Assembly: GCA_029721435.1 (NCBI GenBank)
Contig: CM056573.1
Coordinates: forward strand, 96,050,947-96,114,946
Direction: 5' to 3'
DNA length: 64,000 nucleotides
Source: Gymnothorax reevesii
Lineage: Eukaryota; Chordata; Actinopteri; Anguilliformes; Muraenidae
Numbering within the stretch: position 1 is the stretch's first letter; each line of letters opens with the position of its first letter. The notes under the pieces were generated by a model. That model made no database searches, was not told where the DNA came from, and was given only the letters and a program-made list of their open reading frames with translations. This document shows, piece after piece, positions 22,402-33,257 of this stretch. The translations under genes and the position numbers were made by a program.

Positions 22402-23319
22402 GGGCTCCTCTTTCACCCTGACGTGTCCATCTCATTGGATCACGGTAAATTTGGACTCCTCTCTTATCCTGATGTGCCCATCACTCTGGATCAGGGTAAA
22501 TCTGGACTCCTCACTTACCCTGACGTGCCCATCACTCTGGATCAGGGTAAATTTGGACTCTTCCCTTACCTTGACATGCCCATCACTCTGGATCAGGATA
22601 AACCTGGACTCTTCCCCTACCCTGATGTGCCTATCACTCTGGATCAGGATAAACCTGGACTCCTCACTTACCCTGACATGCCCATCACTCTGGATCAGGA
22701 TAAACCTGGACTCCTCTCTTACTCTGATGTGCCCATCACTCTGGATCAGGATAAACCTGGACTCCTCACTTACCCTGACATGCTCATCACTCTGGATCAG
22801 GATAAACCTGGACTCCTCACTTACCCTGATGTTCCCATCTCTCTGGATCAGGATAAACCTGGACTCTTCCCTTACCCTGATGTGCCTATCACTCTGGATC
22901 AGGATAAACCTGGACTCCTCACTTACCCTGATGCGCCCATCACTCTGGATCAGGATAAACCTGGACTCTTCCCTTACCCTGATGTGCCTATCACTCTGGA
23001 TCAGGATAAACCTGGACTCCTCACTTACCCTGATGTTCCCATCTCTCTGGATCAGGATAAACCTGGACTCTTCCCTTACCCTGATGTGCCTATCACTCTG
23101 GATCAGGATAAACCTGGACTCCTCACTTACCCTGATGCGCCCATCACTCTGGATCGAGATAAACCAGGACTCTTCCCTTACCCTGATGTGCCCATCACTC
23201 TGGATCAGGATAAACCTGGACTCTTCCCTTACCCTGATGTGCCCATCACTCTGGATCAGGATAAACCTGGACTCCTCACTTACCCTGATGTGCCCATCAC
23301 TCTGAATCAGGGTAAATCT
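22402..23319. repeat. 51-bp minisatellite, 18 units, derived from Tc1 transposase
   Basis: Eighteen units of exactly 51 bp, typically starting GGACTCYTCMCTTACCCTGA and ending GATCAGGATAAACCT. As 51 is divisible by three, long frames stay open on both strands (322 and 343 codons on +, 301 on -). On the - strand each unit reads ESRFILIQSDGHIRVRE, which is the Tc1 transposase segment just after the first catalytic aspartate. Units 9-12 and 13-16 repeat the same four variants (ISL, FPY, DAP, FPY types in + frame), a 204-bp higher-order duplication. The edge units are the most degenerate. Confidence 0.9.
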
Positions 23320-23906
23320 GTACTCATTACACCACATGAATTTTTTCTATTGCTACCCAGTCCTATCTTTATGCTCCCATGCAAATTGAAGCCCTTTTTT
23401 ACCAATATGCTTCACTAACACGTGGCTTTCTTCTGGCTACGCAGCTCTTTAGTCCCAATCCTAAAAGTTCTTGTTGCAGCTCGGTTAAGGCGCCGCATTT
23501 GCGCAGCAGTAGTGACTACTACGCGGGTTCTATCCCTAGTCGTACCTACCAGCAGTGGTTGGCAGCTTTTTTAGAACAGCGCACCATTGGCTAAAGCGCT
23601 GTAGGGGTGCAAATTGGTAAGGGACTGCTGGGAAGAGATATTAAAAATGATTGCCTTGTTCGTTGCTCAAGCGTCTCCTGTTGGCCAGCCAGGCACTCGT
23701 CAGTGAGATTCTAAGCTTGATCACGTTCGGATAATCTCTGCCCTCGTTCTGAACTTGCAATAGTCTGGACTAATGGGTGTAAAGATGCAGGGGCTGGCAA
23801 GTACGTGCTTTGGAGGAGAGCCGCGAACTGTCTCTCTCCTGAGGTGGCCACAGGGGCTTGCATACGAGCAAGGCTTGTACATAGTTCTCGGATTGGGCAT
23901 TCCAGA

Positions 23907-25169
23907 TGTGACCGGGTGAGGAGTTCTTTGTATTTTAACTGTTAATAGAACAACAATGAACACTTCCATAAAGCTTCCTACGGAATGGTACTGTTCCTTT
24001 AAATTGCGCTAAGTGTACAAAGTGCGTTATGGGAAACAGGCGGGTATAAGTTGAATCCGAAGAAGAACCGATCTTTTGTGAAATGGTAGCCTGCAAGATG
24101 GTACGTGGTCTCGCAACAATTTAGATAAATGTCAATTAATCAATTGGTTAAATGCTAGATTGGGTGCGACATTACATAGTTATCACAGCGTTGAAGCAAG
24201 CAGACTTGGATGAATTGTGAATGAGTGTGTATTTGGTTGGATGTTTTCAGATTCGTTGAGCATGTATTCCAGGCGAAAAACTGAATCGGCCATTGTAAGG
24301 TATCCGAAAGCGTAAGTTAGCAGCATACTGTTCAGCAACATAAGTGCCATACTCTTGTGTATTTTTCGGTTGTACTGTCCACTGAAAATGTTCATACTAT
24401 GCTTTTGCTGTATATAGAGGGGAGAGATTTGCTGTTGCTGTGCTGCGCTCCACGTGTGCTACGAAATAGCATGCCCTGCACTTAAAAGTGAGTTGCCATT
24501 TTATTTCGTGTTTAACAGCGGTTTGCTTCCGTCGGCGACCGCGGTAGGCTTTAATGCATGTAGCACACGGGAATGTACATTGTATTTTAAGTTATTGTTG
24601 CTATCAAATGAATGTAATGTACTTTATTTAGAGACAGTGAATTTTTTTTGGAGCTAAAGCACAAAGAACAGCTAACTCTGTTCGTTATTCCGTCAAAGAA
24701 CAAATCAGTGGATGTATGAAGCCATTGCACTCAAGTAAAACTGTTATTTTTGATTTTATTGTCTAGTTGGGGAGAGTAAGCCCACTACCGTTGCCTGTGT
24801 TGCCTATGTTGCCTGTAACATTTATGCTGCCACTGTCAGGAAATTTTGCGTCGGGTTTTGGAGAACTACATTTATGCATAGGGCCAAGAAATGCATGTTC
24901 CATGGTTAGAGTGTACGGACCCTGGTGATTACAGTGTATGCCAAAGGTATATGTAATACAAGGTGTGAAGGACCATCCACCAGAGTTGTATTTCTGTGAT
25001 ATTGGCAGGAAGGCCTGAATATAATTGTCTATTGTTAACTCATATTGAATCGTTTTAAATTCCTCAAAACTATCATTAACGCTGTTCCCAATCGGGCGCA
25101 GTCGAGGAATAAAAGATCCCAAAAGTAAAGTTTTGTCTGTCCTGAGTGTCCTTTAGTCACCGGGCCACA
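23907..25169. mobile_element. 1.26-kb TG...CA element, probable solo LTR
   Basis: It starts TGTGACCGGGTGA and ends TCACCGGGCCACA, so the termini are 13-bp imperfect inverted repeats. A 4-bp duplication CAGA flanks it (23903-23906 and 25170-25173). TG...CA ends and a 4-bp duplication suit an LTR, but a DNA element with short inverted ends is not excluded. A 119-codon frame lies on its - strand. No second copy is in the window. Confidence 0.6.
24763..25122 (-). CDS. Hypothetical ORF, 119 codons, unrecognised
   Basis: This frame lies wholly within the TG...CA element at 23907-25169. It starts MGSFIPRLRPIGNSVNDSF and ends GNTGNGSGLTLPN with an Asn/Gly/Ser-rich tail. The upstream - strand sequence to about 25250 has a second plausible stretch in another frame (EELKAMFNYDSEMIPTG), although that overlaps Tc1 sequence at its start. 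I do not recognise a family. It could be a chance frame or a small ORF of the element. Confidence 0.2.
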   Translation of the reverse strand: MGSFIPRLRPIGNSVNDSFEEFKTIQYELTIDNYIQAFLPISQKYNSGGWSFTPCITYTFGIHCNHQGPYTLTMEHAFLGPMHKCSSPKPDAKFPDSGSINVTGNIGNTGNGSGLTLPN

Positions 25170-25224
25170 CAGATTTGGATGTGATTGGAAAAAAAAATAG
25201 TTCTTGTTGCATCATGCCAGTGGG

Positions 25225-25713
25225 AATCATCTCGCTGTCATAATTAAACATAGCCTTGAGTTCTTCTGTTGATATTTTTAAGATGAGACTTCACCAAGCA
25301 TTTTAGTGATCCCAATCAGGATCAGTCATGATTTTTTTACAACTCACTTCCTTAATGAAGTTAACAGTTCTCCACCACCCTACTAGGTTTTAATTAATTG
25401 TTGGACAGTTCCTGACCCAATTCCAGTGATTGCAGCAATCTACTGAGCTATTTTCTTGGCTTGATGGTGGCAAATAATTTGCCCCTCTTGAAACACAATA
25501 ACATCATTTTAAACAACCTTGAGATACATCTTACATGATTAGAAAAATTTATTTGATAAGAAATAAGAGGTTACACACTGAATCAGTCAGAAGTAAAAGA
25601 ATTATTGCCAGCTGAAACATATTCATTACTGCAATAATGATTCAATTATAGGCTCTTGTGTATCTGCTTGTTTAAATCTAAACAGTGACTTTTTTTAGCA
25701 GGCAGTGTATACA
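25225..25713 (-). pseudogene. 5' part of Tc1 transposase and right inverted repeat
   Basis: On the - strand this carries decayed helix-turn-helix codons (around 25400-25470) and the 5' non-coding end of the Tc1 whose remainder is at 21617-23478. Stops and indels prevent any continuous frame. The end TTAGCAGGCAGTGTA is the terminal repeat. Confidence 0.7.
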
Positions 25714-26480
25714 GCTGGGAGACAAATTAATGGAAAAATTATCAACATACAAGAGACCATCTGAGATTGCACCAGCCGCCATAAAGAAGTGGGCTTTGCT
25801 TACAGTATACTCAGAATGCGCCCAACTTCAAACTCAGCCTTTTTTTTTCTCACAACTTTTCACCACTGAAGGCTGTATCTTAAACGGTTGCCATGGTAAC
25901 AAAGGTTGCTATATGCCACAAACAGACAGAAATATAAACATCTCCAAAAATTCTACCAGCTTTCCTAGTAGTTTTGTAGTAGTTTCAGATTAATTTAAAT
26001 GTGACTAGCCCCAATGACACACAGACACACAGGTCAACTGAAAACAAAACCAGCTTCCCTACTGCTGCTGGTAAACAGATATTCCCTCATTTGGTGTCTT
26101 GATGATGGTGACGGAAAGTGCTGTCTAATATGTTGCTCCAAAATCTCCAACATGAGTTCAGATAATTTGAGATCCAGAGTATGTGACAGTGGTGGGCATT
26201 TGCTTCAGATTATTTTCTTACTCATTTAACCATTCAGTGACCCCTTGTGCCTTGTGAGGCTTGGGCCATTTTCATCCTCTCTGCCATCATGGTCAGATTG
26301 CTTCATCATATGCTACTAGAGAAATCACACAGAATGACTCAGCACTGATTTGCAGGGACCATTTCACCTTAGAGGGGAAGAGAGGACACAAACCATCCCT
26401 GGAAAATGAACAGAAGCATCTGTATTTATATTTGTCCACATACTTATTCAAGTTTTTTTCCTTTAACTTTATAAACACAA
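25714..26480. other. Spacer, nothing recognised
   Basis: Several short frames exist but none has family resemblance or splice context. Confidence 0.4.
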
Positions 26481-26957
26481 GCTGCCGCGTTGGCTCGATT
26501 ACGGCACCACATTGCGAAGCAGTAGGGACCACCACGATACAGGTTCGATTGACGGTCATACCAGCTGGCAGTGGTCGGTGGCCTTTTCAGAGCAGCGCAC
26601 AATTGGCTTCGCACTGTAGGGAAGTAAATTGGGAGGGACTGCTGTAGAATAGTAGCTTTTTGCTCAAGCGCCTCCTGTTGGCCAGCCGGGCGCTCGTCAG
26701 TAAGATTCTAAGCAAGCTCATGTTCGGGTTTCCTCCACCCTCGTTCTAAACTTGCAAAGTCTCAGGCTATGAGTGTGAAGATGCAGTGGCTGACATGAAT
26801 GTACATCGGACGAGGGCCATGAATTGTCTTTGCTCTCCCGAGATGGCATCATGGGGTCACATACGAGCATGCTTCAGAATGTACATAGTGCTCTAATCGG
26901 GCATTCCAGATTCAGGTGGGATTGGAGATGCCAAATAAAAATAAAAAATAAAAAAAA
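26481..26957 (+). mobile_element. tRNA-derived SINE, intact copy
   Basis: The head has CTGCCGCGTTGGCTCGATTACGGC-like A-box sequence and the B-box CAGGTTCGATTGACG at 26539-26553. The body shares CTCCTGTTGGCCAGCCGG and ACATACGAGCATGCTT with 23479-23906. It ends GATTGGAGATGCC followed by (AAATAAAAAT)n. About 475 bp is long for a SINE. Confidence 0.8.
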
Positions 26958-28137
26958 CTTGCATAAATACAGACTTTGAGTAGGATCATAGCACAGACAT
27001 GATGCCAACTTTCATTGAGCCATGTTTAACAAATCATAGCTTCTGCATAACATTCATATCATACTCATATGAATCAAGATCAGGTTGCACCATTAGGGGC
27101 ACTGGGGGTAAAAATTATAATGCATCTAATTTTACAAATTGTATTATTTTCAGTATCTATGGTATTCCAAGATATACTAAGAATTCTATGGCCTCAAATG
27201 TACGCAAACCCAAGATCCATTTTGTGATGTTGTAAACATCACAACAATAAGAGTAACGACTTAAATGTCTTGAAAAAAAAACAAGTTTTATTCAATAGAA
27301 CTTGAAATACTCGTTTTATCATAATATAAAAACAACATAAAAATGCTATTTTTTTCATACAATAGTGACGCATACCTAATATATTACTTTTTATAACCAT
27401 TGTTCAATACAACATCAACAGCTAAAATTCTAACCTTAGAATGTGATGGCATATTAATTTAATTAGTGGAGGTTTTATTATGTCATAAATACATAACTAC
27501 AGGCACAGTCCAAATTAATCTTCTAATTTATTTTGTCAAATTTTTTTGCGTAAATAACAGTAGAACTTTTCTCGCTCCACAAATATTTCAGTACACTGTT
27601 ACTTCTTGAACACCCTGTTTATCTTCAGTGGGTGTGGATTAATTTTGTCATTGGGTAATCACTCTAGTTTTAACTTTTGATAATCATGTTATATGAATAC
27701 ATTCATTTGAAGAGTGGTTGATGCAGTATTAAAGGATGTGGGGGGAAAACACGGCGGACACTACACACCGTTGCGAACACTTCAACAATATTTGAGTTCC
27801 TTTGCATACCACAAAAGGACCTATATCTTGAATTGATTTTACTGACTCTAAACCTTTTTCTTAGAAAGCATTATTCAACCTTGGTGGGATAATAACACTT
27901 TACAGAAATATACTCAGTCAAAAAAGAGACTTCACACTCAATAATTTGTGAATATTTTCTTGAAACGTTTAATAAAAGAGTTTTTATCATCACTAGGGGT
28001 AAATGCGTAGTCAAAGACATCATGACACACATCATCTCCGACGTGCACAGGTACATAGCACGTGCGAGCGTACTTTAAGCTAAAACCATGTTTTCTCGTG
28101 TTCCTAGTCACATGACCATGACATGAACGTGACTTTG
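26958..28137. other. AT-rich spacer, nothing recognised
   Basis: No coding or repeat assignment could be made. Confidence 0.4.
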
Positions 28138-30218
28138 ATGAGACCAATCCCAAACCTTTATTTTGTTTTTTTAAGTTATTCAAAGGTGGACTTGCTGGTG
28201 TGTTTTGGATCAATGTCCTGCTGCATTACCCAAGAGCACTTGAGCTTGAGGGCACAAACTGATGGTCGGTCATTCTCCTTCAGGATTTTCTGGTTGTAGA
28301 ACCTGAATATTTGATTTGGCTCAAAACATAAGTTAAAAATTATAGTGTTGGAACACATGCTCATTACACTGGTAGAATCTGAATGCTTGGGTGATCTGAC
28401 ACAATCCAGAGCCAGCGGTAAACTTTTATAATCCTACAGCCTGCCGGTGAGAGTGGCATCCTCTGTTCTGTTCACAGCAGGAAGCCGGAGCCACTACGTC
28501 CACGCTATCCAGCGTTCCTTACAGTTCCATCACTGGTCCCATTGAAATTTAAGCCCAGATATATTAATCTGCTTAAAACGATCTAAATCTCTGTAAAATT
28601 CATAATATATTTCTGTTCAATATCCTAGAAAGGAACCTCTTATATATTGAGAACACAATGGGCTATAATATTCCATTTTAAGGCTTTTCCATGACAACTG
28701 CATCATTTTAGCACATATTCCTATCATGTTTGGTCTTTTTATTCTCTGGAAAATCCAAGGAGTTGAATGGAACATGTTTCATTTCTCTTGGAATTATGGT
28801 TTTTGTTTGTAAGATTCATTCGGGCGACTACCTAGTCTCCTCTCTATGCAAATTAATTTTATCACCTAGGCCAGTGAAACTCTGATTCGGCCACCCCTTC
28901 CTCTACCTTGTTTGGAGGTGTGGTTTTGAGCCTTTAAAGGTACGAGATCCTAAGGGGGCGGGCTCTTCTCTGCCTCTTCTCTTCCTCTCTCTTCTTTGTC
29001 AACATCTGACGCGCTTAGGTGAGTTGGGGGAGGGGTCACATGGCTCCTTGCTCTGCGGAGCGAAGGGGCATTTCAGTTCTTCCCGACCACGTGGGGCGAC
29101 TTTAGCTCCGCGTGGCCATTCATTTTCCCAGGTATGAAAATATTCTAAATCATTCTTCTAAATTATATGTAACTGGTAATTGGCTTAGCGTTGATTTGTT
29201 TGATCCAAGTTGTGCCTCCCTGGTAATTAAATTATTGTAATTCCTTTTCTAGCTTGCCAGGTCTCCTTGTCTTTTAATCTTTTTATTCTGCTTAGCCCCG
29301 TCTCGGCGAATACCTAGGGGAATAGCTTATCCTCACTGAGGAATGACTGGCCAGCGGCCCGGTGTGGGAATTGGTTGGTTAAGTTGGTTTAGGCGACCAT
29401 GATCTACCTACTGTAAGGATTTATATACGTTGGTTCTGAGTTTTAACCTATAGAACCCTTGGGCTAATATATAATCCTAGCTTCATTGTAATATGCCAGC
29501 AGAGGCTATTGCAATGATGGTTGACTGCCAACCGCTAATCTAACCAACAAACTAGGATTCGAACATGGTGTTAATGCCCAAGAACATTAATGTAGCGGCG
29601 GTGGTTGTCTGGTATAGTCACTTCATGTTAGTCCTTAGAGTCTAAGTTACTGGTTATCACTGTTTCGAGATTCACGCAGGTGTTCCCTAAATTATCAATT
29701 CTAATTCTAATTTGGAGTCAGATATTTAAATGAGGATCTAACTAAATTTTGTATTCTACTTGTTCTATGGAGTCAGATTAATCGTAACCATTGTGTTTTC
29801 ATGCCCCGTCCTCGGACGGTGAAAAATATTCATTATATTGTGATTCACACCAGCCAGAAGAATGCTCTAATTAAAGTTAGACTAAGAGAACACGTGAGGC
29901 CTTCAACCCGGGCAATATCCGTCGTTTGGTAATTGCCTTGTTGGGGTTTTACATGGTCGAGAGCAGAATTCATGGTTCCATCAATTACGGCAAGTTGTCC
30001 AGGTCCTGAAGCACAAAGCAGCCCTAGACCATCACAATACCACCATGTTTGACTGTTGGTATGATGTTCTTTTTATGAAATGCTTTGTTAGTTTTACCCC
30101 TGATGTAACGCACACAGCTTCCAAAAAGTTAAACTTTTGTCTCGTCAGCCACAGAATATTGTCCCAAAAGTCTTGGGGACCATCACAACGTTTTTTGGCA
30201 AAGTTGAGATGACGGGGG
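28138..30218 (-). mobile_element. Tc1-like transposon fragment split by a solo LTR
   Basis: The - strand of 29958-30218 carries the region around the first catalytic block (FWDNILW-like words in a broken frame), and 28138-28290 carries RPSVCALKLKCSWVMQQD and IDPKHTSKST, the second catalytic aspartate region. The two halves join cleanly when 28295-29953 plus one TGGT duplication is removed. Neither terminal repeat remains; the right edge abuts a G-rich run at 30212-30228. Confidence 0.75.
28295..29953. mobile_element. 1.66-kb solo-LTR-like element (family 2)
   Basis: The ends TGTAGAACC and GGTTTTACA are 9-bp inverted repeats with one mismatch, in TG...CA form, and the 4-bp TGGT is duplicated (28291-28294 and 29954-29957). 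Inside is promoter-like sequence: TTTAAAGG at about 28936, GGGGGCGGGC at 28954, then a CT-rich tract ending TTTGTCAAC and GTGAGTTGGG, which could be a splice donor. No long ORF. Fits the solo LTR of a retrovirus-like element; only one copy here. Confidence 0.6.
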
Positions 30219-30233
30219 AGGGGGGGGGGTTAT
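30219..30233. repeat. G-rich run
   Basis: A short run of G broken by single A at the boundary between the Tc1 fragment and the next inverted-repeat arm. Confidence 0.7.
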
Positions 30234-30545
30234 GGGAGTGAACTGTGACCTATTTAGTGATTTCAAAATTTTTGAAGGGCAAGGCCTCAAAGTCTATAAA
30301 TAAAAACCCATAAATTATTGTTCTGAAAAACCAGATGATTTTTAATGGCTACACAACAACATGACAGACATTTTGATACCAAACATAAGTATATGAAAAA
30401 CTGAAGAAGTTTCAGACAATTTTCCATTGTAAAATGTATCTGTCTTGACCAAAATTGTTGCAAAACATAAAGTTCATCATTAAAAACAACCAGGTTCCCA
30501 TGAAAACACACCTAAGATATTTTCTCAAAAGTAGCCTCATATAGT
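30234..30545. repeat. Inverted repeat, left arm
   Basis: Reverse complement of 37655-37965 with many substitutions; shared words include GGCAAGGCCTC, ATGGCTACACAACAACATGACAGACATTTTG (seen in the opposite sense at 37820-37850) and GTGTTTTCAT. The arms enclose 7.1 kb including the gypsy element at 31521-36623. Confidence 0.7.
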
Positions 30546-31515
30546 TGGATATATAATTTGCGAGTGTCGTTAAATTGCAAGAACGGTAACATAGATCTGG
30601 ATTGCAAAATTGGAACCGTCCCTGTATTTAGAAATTAATACTATCTCCTTTGGGTGTCAAAATAGGTAAAATAATAAACATGGAATGCTTGTTATAGATA
30701 CTTATCCAAATTGAGAGTCTTAGAGTATATCAAGGATTTGGAGCACAATGGTAATATGTCCAAATTTTGTGATTTTGAGATTTTTACCTCCTGTCACACA
30801 TTTCTGTCAGATAATTCTTGGAGCACAATAATTATATGTCCATGCGCCTCAGTTTTAAACAGAATTCCCATTTTCATTTTCTGGTTTGTCCAACAAAATC
30901 TGCTTATATGAATTAAACATTGATATTTTGATGAATAAACATGAATAGTAGTACAGAATCATTTGTCTTCCATTGCAAACAAACTTAAATTCAATCTATC
31001 ACCATTGTGTTATGTCTCATCAATTGCTAGAATTGTTGGAGCACGGAGGTGACATTTTGGCCATGATGTTGCAGTGCCACACTTATGAAAACTTGTTCAG
31101 TATACTTCTGAACCATGCAGTAAAAAAGTGACTGACATAAAAATGATGTTAAAGATGTACCTAATTTAATAGAACATTTGCAAACCTAAAAATCAATTTT
31201 TCTCAAAACCTCTGAAATGGACATATAACCATTGCACTCCAAACCCTCGATATGTACATGATTGATGAGACATTGGCCTTCCGGTTCATTCTGAATCATA
31301 AATATAATACATCCGAAACACATTTGTCCTTTTAAGATCAAACACATATAGACTGTTACTAAATATAGTACTGTATATAATTGTATGTTAATTTATTAGG
31401 ATATAATAACACTTTCACCTGTAATTATAATAAGATCAGTTGAAGGAGCCATATTGTTGCCAAAACTGGTACTGCGATCACATTCAAAAGGTTGTCCGAT
31501 CCAGCAAGAACGTTT
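30546..31515. other. AT-rich sequence between inverted-repeat arm and gypsy
   Basis: No coding frame recognised and no counterpart seen next to the other arm. TTGGAGCACAATGGT-like words recur at 30738, 30821 and 31038, a weak local repetition. Confidence 0.4.
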
Positions 31516-31520
31516 ACTAC

Positions 31521-31937
31521 AGTAATGGCTGGTAGTATATGGAGGCCAAGGGCAACAACAGAGAGAAAAAGGGTAGCACAAACACAGTACAAACACAGAG
31601 AATAATATAGACCAAACGCAAGTACTCCGGCTTCCAAAGGACGTATAATAGTCTGAACCACGGAAGCAAAGCGAGATAGAAAAAGGGAGAAGAAACTCCA
31701 ACAATAAAAAGATAGAAAAAGATAAAGAGATCTTCGGCTATAGTGCGAATCTAAACACAGACACTCTAGTGAAGGAGGCGAGCCGGACATCCTGAAATAT
31801 AGATTCTGGGGAAGCGCCGCCCCAGCTCAATCAATCAGCTGGGTAAAGAATATGATGGCCCAGGAAGTCAATATCGTCCCCAGATGAGAGCCGGAAAGAA
31901 AGGTCCAAACATCACGCAGACCTCACAAACCAAGACA
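31521..31937 (-). repeat. Gypsy 3' LTR
   Basis: Aligns with 36219-36623; shares GGTAGTATATGGAGGCCAAG, GAAGAAACTCCAACAATA and CAGCTGGGTAAAGAAT. It has an insertion GAGAGAAAAAGGGTAGCACAAA-type segment near 31565 that the other LTR lacks, and several point differences, so the insertion is not recent. Confidence 0.9.
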
Positions 31938-31984
31938 GGACCCGCCCCCTCCCTCTAAGGAACAGCCCCAGAAGTTCCCAGACA

Positions 31985-32135
31985 ACCTCGCACACTGAAT
32001 TCAGAAATAAGAGTAGGATCCAGGATATCCCGAGAAGGGACCCAGCACTGCTCCTCAGGACCATAACCCTTCCAATCTACTAAAAACTGAGCTCCACGAC
32101 CCACATGCCTCTCAGCTAAAATACGACGCACAGTG
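31985..32135 (-). pseudogene. Gypsy chromodomain segment
   Basis: The - strand reads [19 protein letters not shown] then [19 protein letters not shown], the aromatic- and acid-rich chromodomain that ends sushi-type Pol. In known chromoviruses this module targets integration to modified chromatin. It is in frame across this segment, but the linker from integrase is interrupted. Confidence 0.85.
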
Positions 32136-32266
32136 TAAACCGGCCCTCCTTAAATCATCCGCGGCGGCAGCGGGGATTTTTTCGACCGGAGCCAGGACGC
32201 AAGTGCTAACAGGTTTGAGCCTGGAGATATGAAAAGAGGGGTGGATCCATAAGGATCTAGGGAGCT

Positions 32267-32910
32267 TCAACCGGACTGTGACCTAATTGATCCTTCGTAT
32301 GATCTTAAAAGGACCAACAAAGCAGGCAGCCAATTTCCGTAACTCCACTCTGAAGGGCAGGTCCTGCATGGACCCTTTGGCCAACCCGATAAGATATGGC
32401 TGAATGGCGACCTTCTATCTGCAGCAGTCTTTTGTTTCCGTCCAAAGCGGAACAAGGAGGAATGGACCCCGGCCCAAACTGACCGACAACGCCGAACATA
32501 GTAATTAACCGAAGGAACCTCTGAATTCCCTGTCAATCTCAAGAAACCTTTTTGCAAAACGCACGACAGAATTTGGCCGTAAATTGAGGGCCCTGGTCAG
32601 AAACTGCATCTTGAGTGATGCCATGCAGCCTGAAAACATGGTCCACAACAAGAAGGGTAGTCTCCCGTGCTGAAGGCAACTTGTGCAGCGAGATAAAGTG
32701 GGTGGCCTTAGAAAAACGGTCAACCAAAACCAGGATGACCGTGTTGCCTTCCGATACAGGCAGCCCCATTACAAAGTCAAGAGTGATATGGATCCACGGG
32801 TGCTTAGGAACAGGCAACAGCCGCAGCAGACCAGAGGTGGGGAGGTGGGAAGTCTTGTACCTAGCGCAAAAACAGCACGCCGCTACAAACTCCCGGATGA
32901 CCTCCATCAT
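32267..32910 (-). pseudogene. Gypsy integrase, broken
   Basis: 32539-32910 encodes the zinc-finger end [11 protein letters not shown] and the catalytic core: [11 protein letters not shown] (first D), [12 protein letters not shown], and [15 protein letters not shown] (second D). A frameshift near 32540 precedes the C-terminal part (32267-32557) with SVNYYVRRCRSVWAG in a shifted reading. The final catalytic glutamate region is in the disrupted part. Not functional. Confidence 0.85.
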
Positions 32911-33257
32911 GCTGGGCCATCAAAAACGAACCCAGGGGTGACCAGCCAGACGGGAAGAGTGCCCCCACTGGAGAACTTGAGACCAGGCTGCCAAAGGAAC
33001 AAATAACTGGCAGGCGGCTCCCCTCCAGGACTGGGATCATTTTTCAATGCCTCCCGCACAACAGACTCAACGTCCCACTGAATGGGAGCCACAATCTGAG
33101 CTGGCGGGATAACCGGCTCTGGAATAGGTTCGCAACCGGAGCGGTCATGAATCCACAACAAAGCTTCGGGCTTCATGTTTTTAGACCCCAGGTGATGGGT
33201 TAAGGTTAAGTGAAAATGGTTGAAATACAACGACCACTACACCTGCCGAGAATTACG

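Larger units (their letters stand above)
23479..25198 (+). mobile_element. tRNA-derived SINE split by a TG...CA element
   Basis: An exact 13-bp duplication AGTTCTTGTTGCA (23466-23478 and 25199-25211) flanks the insertion. The SINE head GCTCGGTTAAGGCGCCGCAT has tRNA A-box character and GGGTTCTATCC is a B-box remnant. The body (CTCCTGTTGGCCAGCCAGGC, CATACGAGCAAGGCTTGTAC) matches the second copy at 26481-26957. The tail resumes at 25174 as TTTGGATGTGATTGG and an A-run after the inner element. Confidence 0.85.
21617..25713 (-). mobile_element. Tc1-like transposon with four nested additions
   Basis: The right end at about 25690-25713 ends TTAGCAGGCAGTGTA; the left end near 21617 reads ACATTGCCTGTCTAAATT. 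The 5' coding part (HTH region) is at 25225-25560, the region before the first catalytic block at 23320-23478 and the C-terminal part at 21740-22030. In between are the minisatellite (22402-23319), a hAT MITE (22043-22349) and a SINE (23479-25198) holding another element (23907-25169). Removing these leaves a continuous, highly decayed Tc1. Confidence 0.75.

Noticed and set aside
22402..23319. Regular repeats as a CRISPR array
   Set aside because: Units are contiguous, with no unique spacers, in a vertebrate genome.
22337..23418. Long + strand ORFs of 322 and 343 codons as genes for a repeat protein
   Set aside because: They exist because the 51-bp repeat length is a multiple of three; all the frames stay open and the sense that matches a protein family is the - strand transposase.
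24090..24112. Possible short first exon (ATG...ATG|GTACGT)
   Set aside because: Only six codons, inside a TG...CA element, with no partner exon.
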